Assembly (NCBI RefSeq): GCF_030445035.2
Contig: NC_080698.1
Coordinates: forward strand, 6,310,038 to 6,374,037
Origin: Dasypus novemcinctus
Taxonomy: Eukaryota > Chordata > Mammalia > Cingulata > Dasypodidae
Length of the DNA stretch: 64,000 bases
Direction of reading: 5' to 3'
The notes under the pieces are model-generated. The model was not told the DNA's origin, made no database searches, and saw only the letters and a list, made by a program, of their open reading frames with translations. The position numbers were made by a program, and so were the translations under genes. Each line of letters opens with the position of its first letter. The stretch's first letter is position 1. Shown here one piece after another: positions 1 to 12,089 of the stretch.

Positions 1-1650
1 AAAGGCGTGGAAACAAAAACCGGCCGTGCTCGGGGGGCGTATGTGGAACTCGTCTGCATTTCTAGAGGGGCTGGGGAGTGGCAGCCTTCCGCAGGACGGG
101 GAAAGAAAGCACACGTGGCGTCTTCCAGCCCTGGAGGGCTGGAGAAGGGTGGGGTGAGCAGAGGAGAGGCTGGTGGCACGTGGAGTGGGTCTGTGTGCAG
201 GAGTCGTTAGCCGGGCCCAAGAAAAATGGGGGAGGGGGCACCCATTCTGCAGGAAAAAGATGGTACCTGAGGCCACGTGATGGGCCTCAGACAGTGGTTA
301 CGACTTCTCCTGGCCGGTGAGGTGGGCGGCTGCAGCGAGGTGATGCCCGAGTGGACACGTAAGATGCCAGCCTTGCTTGGGGGAGCTGGGGGAGGACTGG
401 GGGGGACGGCCTTCAGAGGTGGGCAGGAGTTAGTTAGGTGAAGAGAAGAGGGTAGGTGGTCCTGGCGGGGGGACGGCGTGTGCAGACGCTCGCCAGCAGG
501 AGAGCACTTAGCATCTTCGATGAAACGAAAGGCAAGTGTGACCAAAGCCTAGTGCGCGAGCACAGGGACCACGAAGCGGCGGCGGGAGCCCGTTCAGCCA
601 AGCCAAGGATCCTGTATTTCCTCGAAGTCAGTGGCCTGCAGATTCAAGAATATACCTGAGCAGGTGAGCGAAGGAGCGAAAGCTCTCAAGTGAAGAGGCG
701 AGGGGCACTCACTTGACAAGGGAGCCCCATGGTTCCATCTGTTGAAGAAGGGCCAGGGAGACTTCAGCGAGGGCAGAGATCCTGAGACTTTCTCCCGGGC
801 TGCCCTCTGGGGACGGGGCTGCTTCAGGCAGCTGGGAAGCTTCCCTGTGCCCAGGGCCTGGCCTGTGGGAGAAGAGGAGCTGCCCGGCGGGGCGGCCCGG
901 GCCCCGCGGCCACCACCTGGCCGTCCCTAGGAAAGCAGCTTCTGCCCAGCACCCCGGCTCCCCTGTCTGAGCAGGAAAGAGACACCCACAGACAGACACA
1001 GCCGTGGAGCCGCCTGGGGAGAGAGAGGCCCCCAGGGGTCCCCCCAAGGCCCCCGCGGTCTGGACTCCCGCTCCAGGGCTTGGAGGGACAATGGCCCCCT
1101 GGTCACCCACTTGCTCCGTTTGGAATCCAGATGTGCGCTGGTGTTACAGGTGGCCCCGTGCGGGGCTGGGCGTGCCTGCGGGGCGGTGGAGGGTGACGCA
1201 GGGCTCCCCGCGGCTGGCCGCCTCAAGGTCCTTCCTCCTCGTCGCCCTTGGGAGACCCGCCGGTGAGGATGACCTCCCGGGTGGACACGTAAGCGCGGGG
1301 TTTCTCGCTGAGGTCAGGAAAGGTCCCCGCCCCCGGCTCCAGCAGGGCCCTGCAGCTCCCCCGCCGCGGGCACGTCCAGCCTGACCTCGCCGGCCCCGTG
1401 AGCCGCCAGCCCCGGGGCGTCACCGCGTGACTCTCCCACTTGAGATGCCCCGTCCTCAGAGCCCGCCCTGGCCACCCGGCCGGCCCCGGCCTGCGCGTCC
1501 CCTCCCAGGACTGCGCTTCTTCCTCCCCGGCACTCCCCGCCTGTGAGTCCGTCCACTTGGGGTGTGTTAGGTTGACATCTGACTCCTCTTCCGCAAGAGG
1601 CTCCGTGGGGCACCCAGCATTCAGCACAGCACCCAGCAGGCGCTGAATAA
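1..1650. other. GC-rich flanking DNA, nothing recognised
   Basis: This is CpG-containing unique-looking sequence. Several overlapping frames of 60-270 codons are open on both strands, but none has recognisable domains, biased codon use or splice structure. I assign no gene. Confidence 0.5.
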
Positions 1651-1655
1651 TGCGT

Positions 1656-1697
1656 GTTGAATGAATGAATGAATGAATGAATGAATGGATGGATGAA
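1656..1697. repeat. (TGAA)n microsatellite
   Basis: About eight tandem TGAA units run into two TGGA units. It is a simple tetranucleotide repeat at the boundary of unique sequence. Confidence 0.9.
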
Positions 1698-3530
1698 ATG
1701 TTACTATGATACTTTCTCCGGATCTCCCTCACCGGGAGGTTCAGAATATTCCTGGATTCGCTGGTCCAAGGCCAGCCCAGGACCCCTGCGGGGCATTCTC
1801 GCCCCTCTGAAGGGTCCCCCACTGCTCTTTTCCATCCGATTCCTCCACTTTTGGCCGATGCTTCGCTCTTCAAACCCCCCCTGGAGAAGGGCCCTGGCTG
1901 AGGAGGAGCCCAGCAGGGCTTTTGCAGCCCGTGCAGGAAACAAAGCCACCTTTCCTGGGAAGGGTGGAATGCGTGGCTACCCTCCCCTTCCCCCGCTCCC
2001 TCCTGTCCCTCTTCCTCTTCCCTGTTCTCGAATCTCATGGGACCCAAACCCCAGTGAAGGGCAAAAACGTCGCCCCACCCACCAAGTGAGAGGAGCTGCT
2101 GGCGGCTCCCCTGCCCTTCGAGCCCTTTAGGGCGAGGTCCCGCCTCGGCTCACACCTGAGCAAGGACGTCTGCTCCCTGGGGCATCCGTGAGGGCTGCGG
2201 GAGCCGGATGGAGTAAGACCGCTCCAAGCCCAGGCTGGGCCAGGGCCAGCCCCTCCTGCACAGACCCCAGGCAAGGGGACACGCCGGGCAGCTTTCACGA
2301 GGGAACCGGAGCCTCTGCAGAAGGGGACACTAGTCCCACCCCGATTACGGACATGCATTAGCACGAGGCCGTGCATAAGACAGACAGACCTTGCCCTCCA
2401 GGGGACGGACACGAGGGCCGTTGGCTGCTCACCCACACATTTCTGGAAGCTCAGGTTCTCTGAGAAGCAGAAACCAAGATGGGATTAGAATGCCGGAGAA
2501 TTATACGAGAAAATGCCGGTGCAGGAAAATAGGGAGAGGGGAGGAGGTCGGAGACCACCAGGCCACAGGGCGGATGTGAGCCCTGGAAGGAGAGAAGGAA
2601 GTGGGGAGAGCAGGAAGGCGGCAGCGTGCTGTTGAGGGGGTCCTCGGGTCAACGCGCCTGCTGAGAAGCCCCTTGTCTCGCAGGAACGGGCCTGCCTGGC
2701 ATCCTGCCTCGTTCGCTGCGGCTGGAGCAGCCCGTGGGAGCTTGGCCTTGGTGCCACGTGCTGGGGGTCCGAGCACAGCGGGGGCTGCCAGGCAGTTGCA
2801 GGGTCCTGCCAGTGGGCCCTGGGAGCACCGTGGAGGGGGCAGCCGTCCCCAGCCAGGCTTCCTGGGCCGCCCCAGTGGAGGTCACCCAGGACATCCGGCC
2901 ACGGCCGAGGGAGGCTGGGCGCGGTGGGCGCGGCGCTCGGACCTCACGGGGGGCCCAGGCCCCAGAGGAAGTCGGGCCGTGAAATCCTTTCCAACACAAA
3001 AGGCCCGTTTATTTTGACAAGGGAAAAAACAGACGCTCCGGCTGGCCCTCAGATGCGGTGGGCGCTCTTGGCGGGCGTGGAGCACGGCTTCCCGTGGTTT
3101 GGGTACTTTTTACAGGCTGGGTGAATCATGAGCGTTTTGAAAGAGAACAGTCTCGTGCCAGCCACCAGCCCGTGGTCGCGCCTTTGGAGGAAGGCTGTGA
3201 GACTGTCCCAGCCTCCTGGCCCTTGGTTGCTTCCCCGAGACGAAAGAATCTAGGTTTAAGAGCTTTCTCTCAGGGAGGCAGGACTGAAAATGTTAAGTCC
3301 TACGTTCACTTTGCAGCCCCGGGTACTTGCTTCTCTGAGACCCCAAAAACCTGCAAAGATTGGAGGCTCTTGGTTTTGTTTGGTGCTCCATCTGCAACTG
3401 CCCTTTCTTGAGTTCTCCAGAGATCACCTGTGCCAGTTCCACTGAGGGTGCCACTCAGCTCTGGCCTTGGGCCTAGATTGTTATTTACTAAACAGCTGAG
3501 GCAGATGGGGTCCCTCCCACAGCCTCAGTT
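1698..3530. other. GC-rich flanking DNA, nothing recognised
   Basis: This is unique-looking upstream DNA. Frames are open on both strands with arginine/proline/glycine-rich translations typical of GC-rich non-coding sequence. No repeat family or gene was recognised. Confidence 0.45.
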
Positions 3531-3915
3531 AGCAGCTCCCCCAGCTGCTCCTCCAGCAGCTCCCCCAGCGGCTCCTCCAGCTGCTCCTCCAGCAGCTTCC
3601 CCAGCTGCTCCTCCAGCTGCTCCCCCAGCTGCTCCCCCAGCAGCATCCCCAGCAGCTCCCCCAGCAACTCCCCCAGCTGCTCCCCCAGCTGCTCCCCCAG
3701 CAACTCCCCCAGCTGCTCCTCCAGCAGCTCCTCCAGCAGCTCCTCCAGCTGCTCCTCCAGCTGCTCCTCCAGCAGCTTCCCCAGCTGCTCCTCCAGCTGC
3801 TCCCCCAGCTGCTCCCCCAGCAGCATCCCCAGCAGCTCCCCCATCAACTCCCCCAGCTGCTCCCCCAGCTGCTCCTCCAGCTGTTCGTCCAGCTGCTCCT
3901 GCAGCAGCTCGGCGG
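3531..3915. repeat. 12-bp minisatellite (CAGCTGCTCCTC-type) with 180-bp higher-order period
   Basis: Variants of a 12-bp unit such as cagctgctcctc, cagcagctcccc and cagcaactcccc are repeated about 32 times. The 60 bases at 3601-3660 are identical to those at 3781-3840, and the flanking blocks also align at a 180-bp offset, so a block of about 15 units was duplicated. Because the unit is a multiple of three, both strands stay open: + reads (AAPP)n and - reads a Leu/Glu/Gln-rich repeat. Nothing else suggests coding. Confidence 0.9.
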
Positions 3916-4700
3916 TTTTCCTACACCTGCTCTCCAGATGTGAGGAGCCTCTTTCAGAACTCATGGCCCAGCCATGCTGGTGGATGAAAATGCCACAGGC
4001 ACTTTGTACTTCTTGATGTTGCTTTACAAATGGAGTGCAAATGTTGCCAAGTTCTCTGGCTTCCTGGACTCACCCATTTCTTTATTGCCCAGATTAAAGA
4101 GAACCAGCCCCAAACCCATGAAATGGGGGAATTCATGCCTCCTCCCCACTGAAACTCTCTCTCTCAATGTCACCCATGATCTCCCTGTTGTCAAAGTCAA
4201 AGGACCCTTTCCATCCTCACCTGAATTCACAGACACTCTTCTCTGTCCTGCTTCCCTGCCCAGGCTGCCTTGCCTTGTTTTCTGCACCTCTCTCCCCGCC
4301 CCCCCACCTTTAAATTCTTCAGGGCTTGGTCCTGGGCCCTCTAATCTCTAACTATCCCTCTCCCCAGGTGAGCTCATCAGGCCCCATGACTCCAAGTCTC
4401 ATCTCCTCCGGATTTTCTCCCCAGGCCTGCCCCATTTCCGCAGATGGCCCATCATCTGTCACTCAGCCCTCCCAGTGGCTCAGATGGGAAGCTTGGGAAT
4501 TCCCCTTTCCCTCACCCCACGGCTCCACGCACAGTCGCTGGCCACTCACCTGCCAGCACAGCTCAGGTCCCCCCACCGCTCTGGCCTCGGCGCCCCTCGC
4601 TCATGGCAGCCCCACCACCCCGGCCAGCACGACCCTGCCTTCTCACTCTCCCGCCATCCCCGGCTCCCACCCTGGGCAGCTAACCCCCAGGTCCACTCTT
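3916..4700. other. Unique-looking flank, nothing recognised
   Basis: This is moderately GC-rich DNA between the minisatellite and an old L1 remnant. It is pyrimidine-rich with short open frames and no family signature. No gene is called. Confidence 0.4.
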
Positions 4701-4704
4701 TTTC

Positions 4705-5225
4705 CTTGTTTTAAATTGTGGTGACATATACACACCATAAAACGTTTCATTTTAACCATTTTGAAGTGTACAACTTGGTGCCGCTCATTGCCTTTCCGAT
4801 GCTGTGCCACCATCACCACCACCCAATACCAAAGCTTTTCCATGACCCCCAAGAGAAGCCCTGCACCCATTAAGGACTAACTCCTCTTTCTTTCCTCTCC
4901 CCACCCCGGTAGCCTGTAATCTACTTCCTTCCTCTATGAATTGGCTTGTTCTAGATAATTCCTATTAGTGGACTTACGCGATATTTGTCCTTTTTGTCTC
5001 TGGCTTCTCAGTCAGCGTGATGTTTTGAGGTTCACCCTTGTTGCAGCCGGCATCGGGACTCCACCCTTTTTCCGGCTGATGGCGTCCCACTGCATGGCTG
5101 GATGGTCCCACTGCATGGCTGGACCGCAGCGTAACCGTTCACCTGTCCGTGGACGCCGGCGTCGTTTCCACCCTCCGTCCATTCTCAACAGGGCAACCGT
5201 GGGAAAACCATGGGAAATTTCTTTT
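4705..5225 (-). mobile_element. Ancient L1 (L1M-type) 3' region remnant, antisense
   Basis: Blocks such as cattttaaccattttgaag, the CCATCACCACC stretch and the following tattagtggactt...atatttgtccttttt...ggttcaccc order match the antisense 3' part of old mammalian L1 elements. The copy is highly diverged and carries a small internal duplication (cccactgcatggctgga twice, about 5087-5123). Confidence 0.7.
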
Positions 5226-5229
5226 TAGA

Positions 5230-6280
5230 AATTAGTTCAGATCATGCCACTCTCCCTTTTGGCCTCCGCCTCGGCTCCCCTTTGCTTGGTACAAACCCTG
5301 TAAGCAGCCGGTGCAGCGCCCCACACCCGGCCAGCCCCTGTGGCTCCCGGCCCTCCCCCGGTGCCTGTGGTCCGCAGCCCCCTGGCCTCTGCTCCAGGGC
5401 CGGGCCCCGCCGGCCCCCGCAGGTGCTCTCCCGGACCCCAGATGTCCGTCCCTAACAGGCTCCCTGAAAATTCCTGCAACTGTATTTCAGCTCCCCTTTT
5501 AATTAACCCCCTCGTTCTCGACTCTGAGAACATGCATGTATTAGCAGGGGCAGAAGGGCTGTTTATAACCAAAAGATTATTTTCAGGGGTCAAAGTGCCA
5601 TCTGCTCAGGGTCCTCAGGGCGCAGCACCGCTGAGAGCTAATCCCCCTGTGGCTTCCCTGACCTCCCGCCGAGCTCTGGGTGCAGGAGCCCAAGGTCTCT
5701 CCCCAGAAGCTCCTGGGGGCTGAAGGTGGGCAGGGAAACCCTCTTCTCCCCCGGGGCCAGCGTTAGGGTCACGCACGTCCCCTCGCCTTCGGGTGTGGGG
5801 TTCCTGGCCCCGCCAGGGCAGCGGGGATTGGTCTCGGTGGAACCTCCCGGCTCGGCTGGGCCAGTCGAGTCTCCTTCCCGGGAACGTGGATTTGGAAGGG
5901 AAAAGGAGGGCGTGGCCTCTCACCGGGGCGGGGGTGGGGGGGGGGTGGGGGGGGTGGGCGGAGGGAGGCCTGGGGACTGGCGAGGGTCACCAGGCAGCCT
6001 CGGGGTGTCCCAGGGAGAGAAGAGTGACGGGGCGAGGGCCGGCGCCCCGCCCGCCCGCACGCCCCCACACGGCTGCGCTCCTGGCCCTGCCTTGGTGACA
6101 CACACCGTGTCCTGCCCTCACATTCCTTTTTCCTTAGCTAGGCTGGGCTGGACCTCTGCTGCTTGCCATCGAGAGAATCTAAATGATGCAGAAGGCAAAT
6201 GTGTGAAGATTCAGACTATTGACGATTAAATCATGGGGGCCACTTCCCCACCCACCCGCCCAATCCAGCCTCCTTGCCAG
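5230..6280. other. GC-rich flank with a G-rich tract
   Basis: This is unique-looking sequence. A G-rich tract at about 5928-5966, made of several G runs of 4 or more separated by single bases, could form a G-quadruplex on the + strand. No gene or repeat family was recognised. Confidence 0.4.
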
Positions 6281-6284
6281 GGCT

Positions 6285-6410
6285 TTTGGAGCTAGAGAGA
6301 TCTGAGTTTGAATCTCCGATTGCCTCAAGTCCAACGTGACCCTGGGAAAACCACTTAACCTCTCTGAGATCCAGTGTCCTCATCGGGAGAATGATGGTGA
6401 CCAGAGTTCT
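6285..6410 (+). repeat. MIR SINE remnant
   Basis: The order gagtttgaatct ... tgaccctgggaaaaccacttaacctctctgag ... gtgtcctcatcgggagaatgatgg follows the MIR core (tRNA B-box region, then 'ttgggcaagtcacttaacctctctgagcctcagtttcctcatctgtaaaatgg' in outline). It is diverged, as expected for this ancient family. Confidence 0.75.
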
Positions 6411-8118
6411 GGGGAAGAAGAAAAGGGCTAAAAATGGGATGGGGCTAGACTGTTCCGATGACCAGAATTGTCCTTTCCTCTGCCCAAGCTCCCTATTCCC
6501 AGCATTGGGTTTATTTAGCAATAGTATCAAAAGCCTTACAGGCGAGGCACGCTGCTTCGACACAGCGTCGCTCCTGGGGAAGCGCATCCCAAGGAAGCAG
6601 CCATGTTGGCTGAGATTTAGGCCTGTCAGTGTTCACTGAGCCTAAGAACTGGAAACTACCCACAAGAAGGGCCCCCTTTCCTAAGTGTGACATGCACCGA
6701 CGTGGACCCATGCTTCCGATGACTCCTTAACCCTTCTCCACCCCTTAGAGGACGGCAGGAAAACTACCAAGGCTCTCCTGGGAAAATGCGCATATGCACT
6801 TTTTCAGAAAGTTTAGCGTATTGAAGTCAGAAGGCCTGGATTCCTCTAGGTTCTTGGCTACGTCGCATAAAATAATTTAAGAGCACGCCAGTTCAGTTAG
6901 GCTGATGAAAAAGTTTACTGAGAAATGAGAGAAAAGAAGTACACACCCAGATACGTGTGCGGGCGCCTCCAGGCAACGGGAGCGCCTGAGTTGGGGGGCT
7001 GCTTTCATGAAAGCCGTTCTCCCCTCCTCCCCTTCCCAGCGTTGGGGGTTGTCTGCCGTTCTGATCGGTTGCCTTTCGGTCCTCCCCGTTAGCTCTCAGG
7101 GGACCAGTGACGAGGCCTGTTTGGGGTTACCCAGCGCTTCCTCTTCACCCCAGAAAGGGTTCCAAGTGGGACCCCGTGGCCAGGGCCTCGGGGGTCTTGC
7201 CGGCTTTGTTTTCAGCAGCCGCCCTCCCTCTGGGGGGTTCTGGGGGGTCTCTCGGCGGCGTCCTCTGCCAGGTCCCAGCTGGGACAGGACGTCTTCCCTC
7301 TTGCCCTGTGCTTCCTGCCTCAGTACCACTTCAGGAAACCCACGGATGCCTTGCAGTCCCACCGTGGACCCCAGTTTTGAAATAATTCTTTAACAGTACG
7401 TGTCGGGGTACTCCGTGAAATACGTTAATAATTAGGGGAAAAAACAGACCGCAGAGCAGTTTCACAATATGATCGCAACTCTGTGAAACAAAAAGTTTAC
7501 ACACACGTGCACACAGTGGCTACGAAGATGGGCCCCTCGAATCTCTGGGAGAGAACGTGCGGGAGTGAGCGCCCGCAGCCGCACGCTTGGAGCCACGGGG
7601 TTCAGCCAGGGCCGCGCGCGCTCAGGGCGAGGGCAGGCTAGGCCAGCTCTGGGCTGAGCTCCACGCTGGCGTGGCCGGAACGAGCTCCCAGCTGCCCTGC
7701 GGTCTGAGGCCCTGCCCACCCGCTGCCCCTCCCTTCTCCCCTGCACTCCACCAGGCGGGCAGACCGGGCGGGCGGGCACCACAGCCTGGAGGCGCCTGCC
7801 TCCTCCTGCAACCGCCCCCTTTATTTTCACAGTGTTACCCTGAGCTAAACACTTGCATTTCAACTCCATCTTGGCTTTCGGTCTTTACTTTCTTCTGTGT
7901 ACTTTGCCATGCTTTTCCAATCTGTGTCAACGAAAATTATATTTGGCATCAGAAAACATGTTTTACTGGCAGTAACGACGTGTGTGTGTGTATATAACTT
8001 CATATTTAAATAGGCTCTGCAAATTCAAAGCCTCATTGGTCACGAAATGCATTTGCTCAACAAAAGTTGGGGGTCTTATTTACCTACAACAGCTGACTGC
8101 CCGTGTCTCAGAAAGTAG
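6411..8118. other. Upstream flank, nothing recognised
   Basis: Mixed-composition DNA with GC-rich (7,000-7,800) and AT-richer parts, plus a short (TG)n run near 7979-7990. I see no coding exon, RNA gene or named repeat. Confidence 0.4.
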
Positions 8119-8132
8119 CCAGGGATGATTCT

Positions 8133-8552
8133 GTTTTTTAAAGATTTATTTATTTATTTTATTTCTCTCCCCTTCCCCACTCGCCCCAGTTGTCTGCTCT
8201 CTGTGTCCATTTGCTGTGTGTTCTTCTGTGTCCGCTTCTATTCTTGTCAGCGGCACCCAGAATCTGTGTCTTATTTTGTTGCATCATCTTGCTGCGTCAG
8301 CTCTCCATGTGTGCAGCACCACTCCTGGGCAGGCTGCACTTTTTTTGCGCTGGGCGGCTCTCCTTATGGGTTGCACTATTTGCATGTGGGGCTCCCCTAT
8401 GCGGGAGACACCCCTGCATGGCACAGCACTCCTTGCGCGCATCAGCACTGCGCATGGGCCAGCTCACCACACGGGTCAGGAGGCCCGGGGTTTGAACCCT
8501 GGACCTCCCACGTGGTAGGCGGACACTCTATCAGTTGAGCCACATCCACTTC
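8133..8552 (-). mobile_element. DAS-type SINE, full length, 14-bp TSD
   Basis: This is a complete tRNA-derived SINE in antisense. It has a T-rich start (the A-tail on the other strand), an AAGATTTATTTATTT tail motif, a CT-rich body, and the head ending GTTGAGCCACATCCACTTCC. The target-site duplication ccagggatgattct at 8119-8132 and 8553-8566 is exact, so the insertion is young or well preserved. Confidence 0.92.
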
Positions 8553-8667
8553 CCAGGGATGATTCTTAAGGGCAGCGGCAATAAAACTCACTGGAGAGCC
8601 AGGCGCAGACTCAGCCCTGGATGCACTGGACAAACCCACTCTGCCCCCCGGGGCCCCCCGTGCTTCC

Positions 8668-8777
8668 ATCAGCCTGTTCCAGCTTTCCAGATTCTTTCTC
8701 CAGGCCAGGCCTGGTGGCCACTATCAGCCTGTTCCAGCTTTCCAGATTCTTTCTCCAGGCCAGGCCTGGTGGCCACT
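8668..8777. repeat. Exact 2 x 55-bp tandem duplication
   Basis: Bases 8668-8722 are repeated without visible change at 8723-8777. The unit starts atcagcctgttcc and ends ggtggccact. There is no third copy. Confidence 0.95.
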
Positions 8778-9840
8778 GCTTTAGACAAACAGCCTGACTT
8801 CTTTGAGCTTCCATTTCTGTGAAATGGGGAGCGCCCCTCGGGACTGACGGAGGATCTGCCTGTGAAGTGCCAAGCGGTGCGCTGGGCATTCCTGTTGTGT
8901 TCTACTCCCTTGTATGCCTCTCCCAGTCATTTCATCTCCAGGTTCTAGAACCTCCTTATTTCTGCCACCTCCACTGATAGTACTTGTCCACCTTGGCACA
9001 TGTGAGTGACGTCTGCCTCAAAAGTTCTGAGGCTTTATTTCTTCTGTTTTGTTTGTGATGGGTGAAAACTGGTCACTTAAAGAAAAGATCTGTTGGGTGG
9101 AAAGACTTTTTTATGGCAAAGTCCCTAGAGTTTTGTCGTCAGAGGGGAGACCCACGTGGCTGGGCCTGCTTGGGGCGACATGGTGGCACATCTAAGTGCA
9201 AGCGACGAGTCTGCGTTGAAAAAGGCTCCGCTGGGCTGGGTGTGCATGGACACGGCCTTGCTGGAAATGCTGGACAAAGGCGGGAGGAACACAAGGCTTG
9301 CTCTCTGGGGGCCCTGGTTCAAGGATGGGGAGGAGAGAGCCGTGAAAGGGACTGAGAATGGCCCCGAGTCCAGCCGGGCTTGGGGCTGTCGCTGTGGAGC
9401 TCGAGGGAGAGGCAGGTCTCACCACCTGAGCCCCCCAAGAGAAGGGAGTGTTCTTTTCTGCCAAGTTTTCAGAAAGAAAGAAATCCAGTAGGTCTGCCAT
9501 GGCTCTGTTTCCTGAACTTCTACAAAAAAGCGACTTGGACTACTTACCTTTATTCATCAGAGAAATCAGGTCTCTTCCCACCTTCCAGGATGGTTAAAAG
9601 GCAAAGATGGACGGACTGAGGGTTGGGGAGGAGGTGAAGCAACCAGAGCTCTTCACTGCTGGGGGTGGGGGGCCGGGGGTGAGGAGGGGGTGAACACGTA
9701 CCACCACTTCCTCAGGCTCTGGCCGGCAGCACCTACTGCTCTTGAACCTTCCACCCCCTATGCCCCAGCGACTGTCCTGTGGACACACCAGTGGGAACGC
9801 CTGCACCAGTTCACCACGGGGCCCGCGCTGGGATGCCCAT
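8778..9840. other. Upstream flank, nothing recognised
   Basis: Unique-looking sequence of mixed composition. Open frames up to about 110 codons overlap on both strands with no domain signature. Confidence 0.4.
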
Positions 9841-9841
9841 A

Positions 9842-10264
9842 GCAGCACGGTGTGGAATAGCTCCAGCTGAAGGCTACCCACGTGCTATCACAGGGGAATG
9901 GATGCAATAAAGCCTGGTGTACTTGCACAACGGAATAGTGTGCAGCAGTTAGAATGGACAACCTAGAATGACACCCAACAACGGAGAAGACTCTCACATA
10001 CATGACGGTGATCAGAAGGCAGCCAGACCTCAAACAGCACAAGAGCTGCGTAGTTCCATTTCTATAAAGAACAGAAACAGGCAGAACGAATCGAGGCTTT
10101 TGGAAGTCGGGGCAGTGGTGCCCTTGGGGAGGTGGTGACTGGGTGGGACTTTCCAGTGCTGGCCATTCTCTATTTTTCAAGCTGGGTGTAAGTTACACAG
10201 GCATGTTCAGTTTGTGAAAATCTATCACTCCGTATGTTATACTTCGATCAAAAATTAAAAGAAG
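9842..10264 (+). mobile_element. Ancient L1 (L1M-type) 3' end remnant, sense
   Basis: The order aatggatgcaataaa ... ggaatagtgtgcagcagtta ... agaaggcagccagacctcaaa ... tagttccatttctata ... cagtggtgcccttggggaggtgg ... caaaaattaaaag follows the 3' terminal region of old L1M elements and ends in an A-rich tail. It is strongly diverged and has no coding potential. Confidence 0.75.
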
Positions 10265-10394
10265 GATGTGCACCTATTACCTTCAGCCTCCTGCACCCAA
10301 TGGAGGCCAAGGCCTGGGTGGGGAATTCACAGACTCACCAGCGTACATTCAGTCCAGACATCACCAAGACGTCACGCAGGGCGGCGAGCAGGCA

Positions 10395-10505
10395 CCCGCA
10401 CGCCCCTGCTTACCAGCTGGCTGGGCGCCCTCGGGCAATTGCTTAACCTCTTAGAGCCTCCCATTCTCCATCTGTAAGATGGAAGTGATAATGGCATTTA
10501 TCTCG
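10395..10505 (+). repeat. MIR SINE remnant
   Basis: The motif series tcgggcaattgcttaacctcttagagcctccc ... ctccatctgtaagatggaagtgataatgg matches the 3' half of MIR in sense orientation. Confidence 0.75.
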
Positions 10506-10514
10506 GAGTTTTGT

Positions 10515-10965
10515 ATTACTCCAGGTTCTCTAGGGAAACAACTGACAGGAGATATCTGTAAATATTATGAGATTTTAGAAAATTGTCTCACATGACTGTG
10601 GGGACGCACAAATCCACTTCTGTAGGGAAGGCGGCAATCCAGGAGCTCCAGTGAAGGTCCTCCGTGAATTCCCCAGGGAAGGCTGGCTGGCCAAATAGAG
10701 ATGGAAATTCTCTCTTCTGGCTGCTGAAATAATCACTTCTTTTAAGGCCTTCAACTGACTGATGAGACATTTCTCCTTGGTAAGGGCAATCTCCTTTGTT
10801 GACTACAGATGTACTCAGCCACAGAAACAATAAACTTCCCTATGATTCACGTCTACAAAATGTCCTCATAGTAACAATTAGGCCAGTGCTTGCTTGACCA
10901 AACAACTGGGCACCACCACTTGGTCAAGTGGACCCATGAACCTAACCATCACAAAGATTAAACGA
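10515..10965 (-). repeat. Ancient eutherian interspersed repeat, family not named
   Basis: The stretch ccaggttctctagggaaac ... ggagatatctgtaaatatta ... ttgtctcacatgactgtgggg ... ttaaggccttcaactgac ... gggcaccacc ... ctaaccatcaca follows a common eutherian repeat that I recognise by layout but cannot name with certainty. Orientation is uncertain. Confidence 0.5.
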
Positions 10966-11034
10966 GATAATGTGTGGCAAACTCTTAGCCAGCGGTCGGC
11001 CAATGTCAGCTCTTCTTGCATTGCCATTATGTAG

Positions 11035-11175
11035 TCCAGTGTCCATTTACTCAACAGGCATTGTGCCCTGACCTGCAACTAGGCACCGTGAGAGGTACTA
11101 GGAAGAAGCTGGCGGGCAAAGCAGAGCTGGCTTCTGCCCTCAAAGAGCTGGCAGTCTCGTCCAACCTCCCTCTGC
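11035..11175 (+). repeat. L2/MIR-like ancient repeat remnant
   Basis: The segment tactcaacaggcattgtgcc ... ctaggcaccgtgagaggtact ... agctggcttctgccctcaaagagctggcagtc resembles the L2 3' end pattern (growing list of 'tgtgccaggcactg ... ccctgccctcaaggagctcacagtc'). Highly diverged. Confidence 0.5.
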
Positions 11176-11294
11176 ACACAGTGGAGTTGGAAACAGAAGA
11201 CATCGTCCCTATTCGGGCACTGCTGAAAAGCATCCTCTTACAAACATAAACTATATCACAGTGCAAGAAGCTTTAAGGGGCTTCAGATTGTTAT

Positions 11295-11500
11295 GTGATG
11301 GGGGTGGTGGAGTTTAGAGCCAGGCTGGCTGGGTTCTAATCGCAGAGCCACAGCTTCCTAGCCGTGGAGCTTTAGGCAAGTTCCTTACCTGCTCTGGGCC
11401 TCGATTTCCTTGTCTGTAGAAAGGAGTGGACAACAGACCCTACCTCCTGGGTTGTTGGGAAGGTAAAACAACGTAATACACATGCGCAGAATGTACGTGT
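11295..11500 (+). repeat. MIR SINE, near full length
   Basis: The sequence shows the MIR order: agagccaggctggctgggttct (B box), ccacagcttcctagccgtgg, ggcaagttccttacctgctctgggcctcgatttccttgtctgtag, then cctacctcctgggttgttgggaagg and taatacacatgcg. It is sense-oriented. Confidence 0.85.
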
Positions 11501-12089
11501 GCTGGCCACGGCGTAGGGGCTGGGACGTGCTAGGGGTCATCGTTGTTGCGAGTCCAGTCCAGCTGAGCCAGGAACCAGGGAGGGGCGAGGCGGGCCTCTG
11601 GGGGTCAGTGAGGAAATCCAGGCAGTCAAGTTATTTCGGAGACGTTCTGGAATTCTCAAGAATGTAAGTCTATCCCACAGGCGTGCTCGCACACGTGTGA
11701 AACGGTCGCTGTCACTCTTTGCTACGGAATCTGCGACAGCAAAAGTGCAGAAGCGGCCTGGGTGTCCTTGAGGAGGGAACTGGCTAAATAACCCACGGTT
11801 AAATACCTGGCTGAATAACCCAGAGAGGGACTTAGGAGCCCTCCAGACGAATGAGGCGGCTGCACGTGAAATCACGGGAAGGGGTTCCCGAGATGATGAA
11901 GTGCAAAGAGCAAGGGGCAGTACACGTTTCATTTCAGTGTAAAAGGGATAAAAGGGGGTGCATCTGCGCTCACGTAGTTTGGTGGATCTGCTCCCAGAGG
12001 CGGCTCTGGTTGGGTGAAGGCCAGGGTGGGCGGGAGAGCTTTTCACTGTGTTTCATTCGCCCCTTTCGAAACCGAAGTCACATATATGT

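Noticed and set aside
3430-3987. Ala/Pro repeat protein on + and Leu/Glu/Gln repeat protein on -
   Set aside because: Both are products of a 12-bp minisatellite whose unit length is a multiple of three. No start context, domain or flanking coding sequence supports a gene.
8125-8538. Recurring Cys/Ser/Trp-rich 'protein family' found at many loci in the window (for example 12.1, 27.5, 34.7, 59.8 and 63.3 kb)
   Set aside because: These are conceptual translations of DAS-type SINEs. The similarity is between non-coding retroposons.
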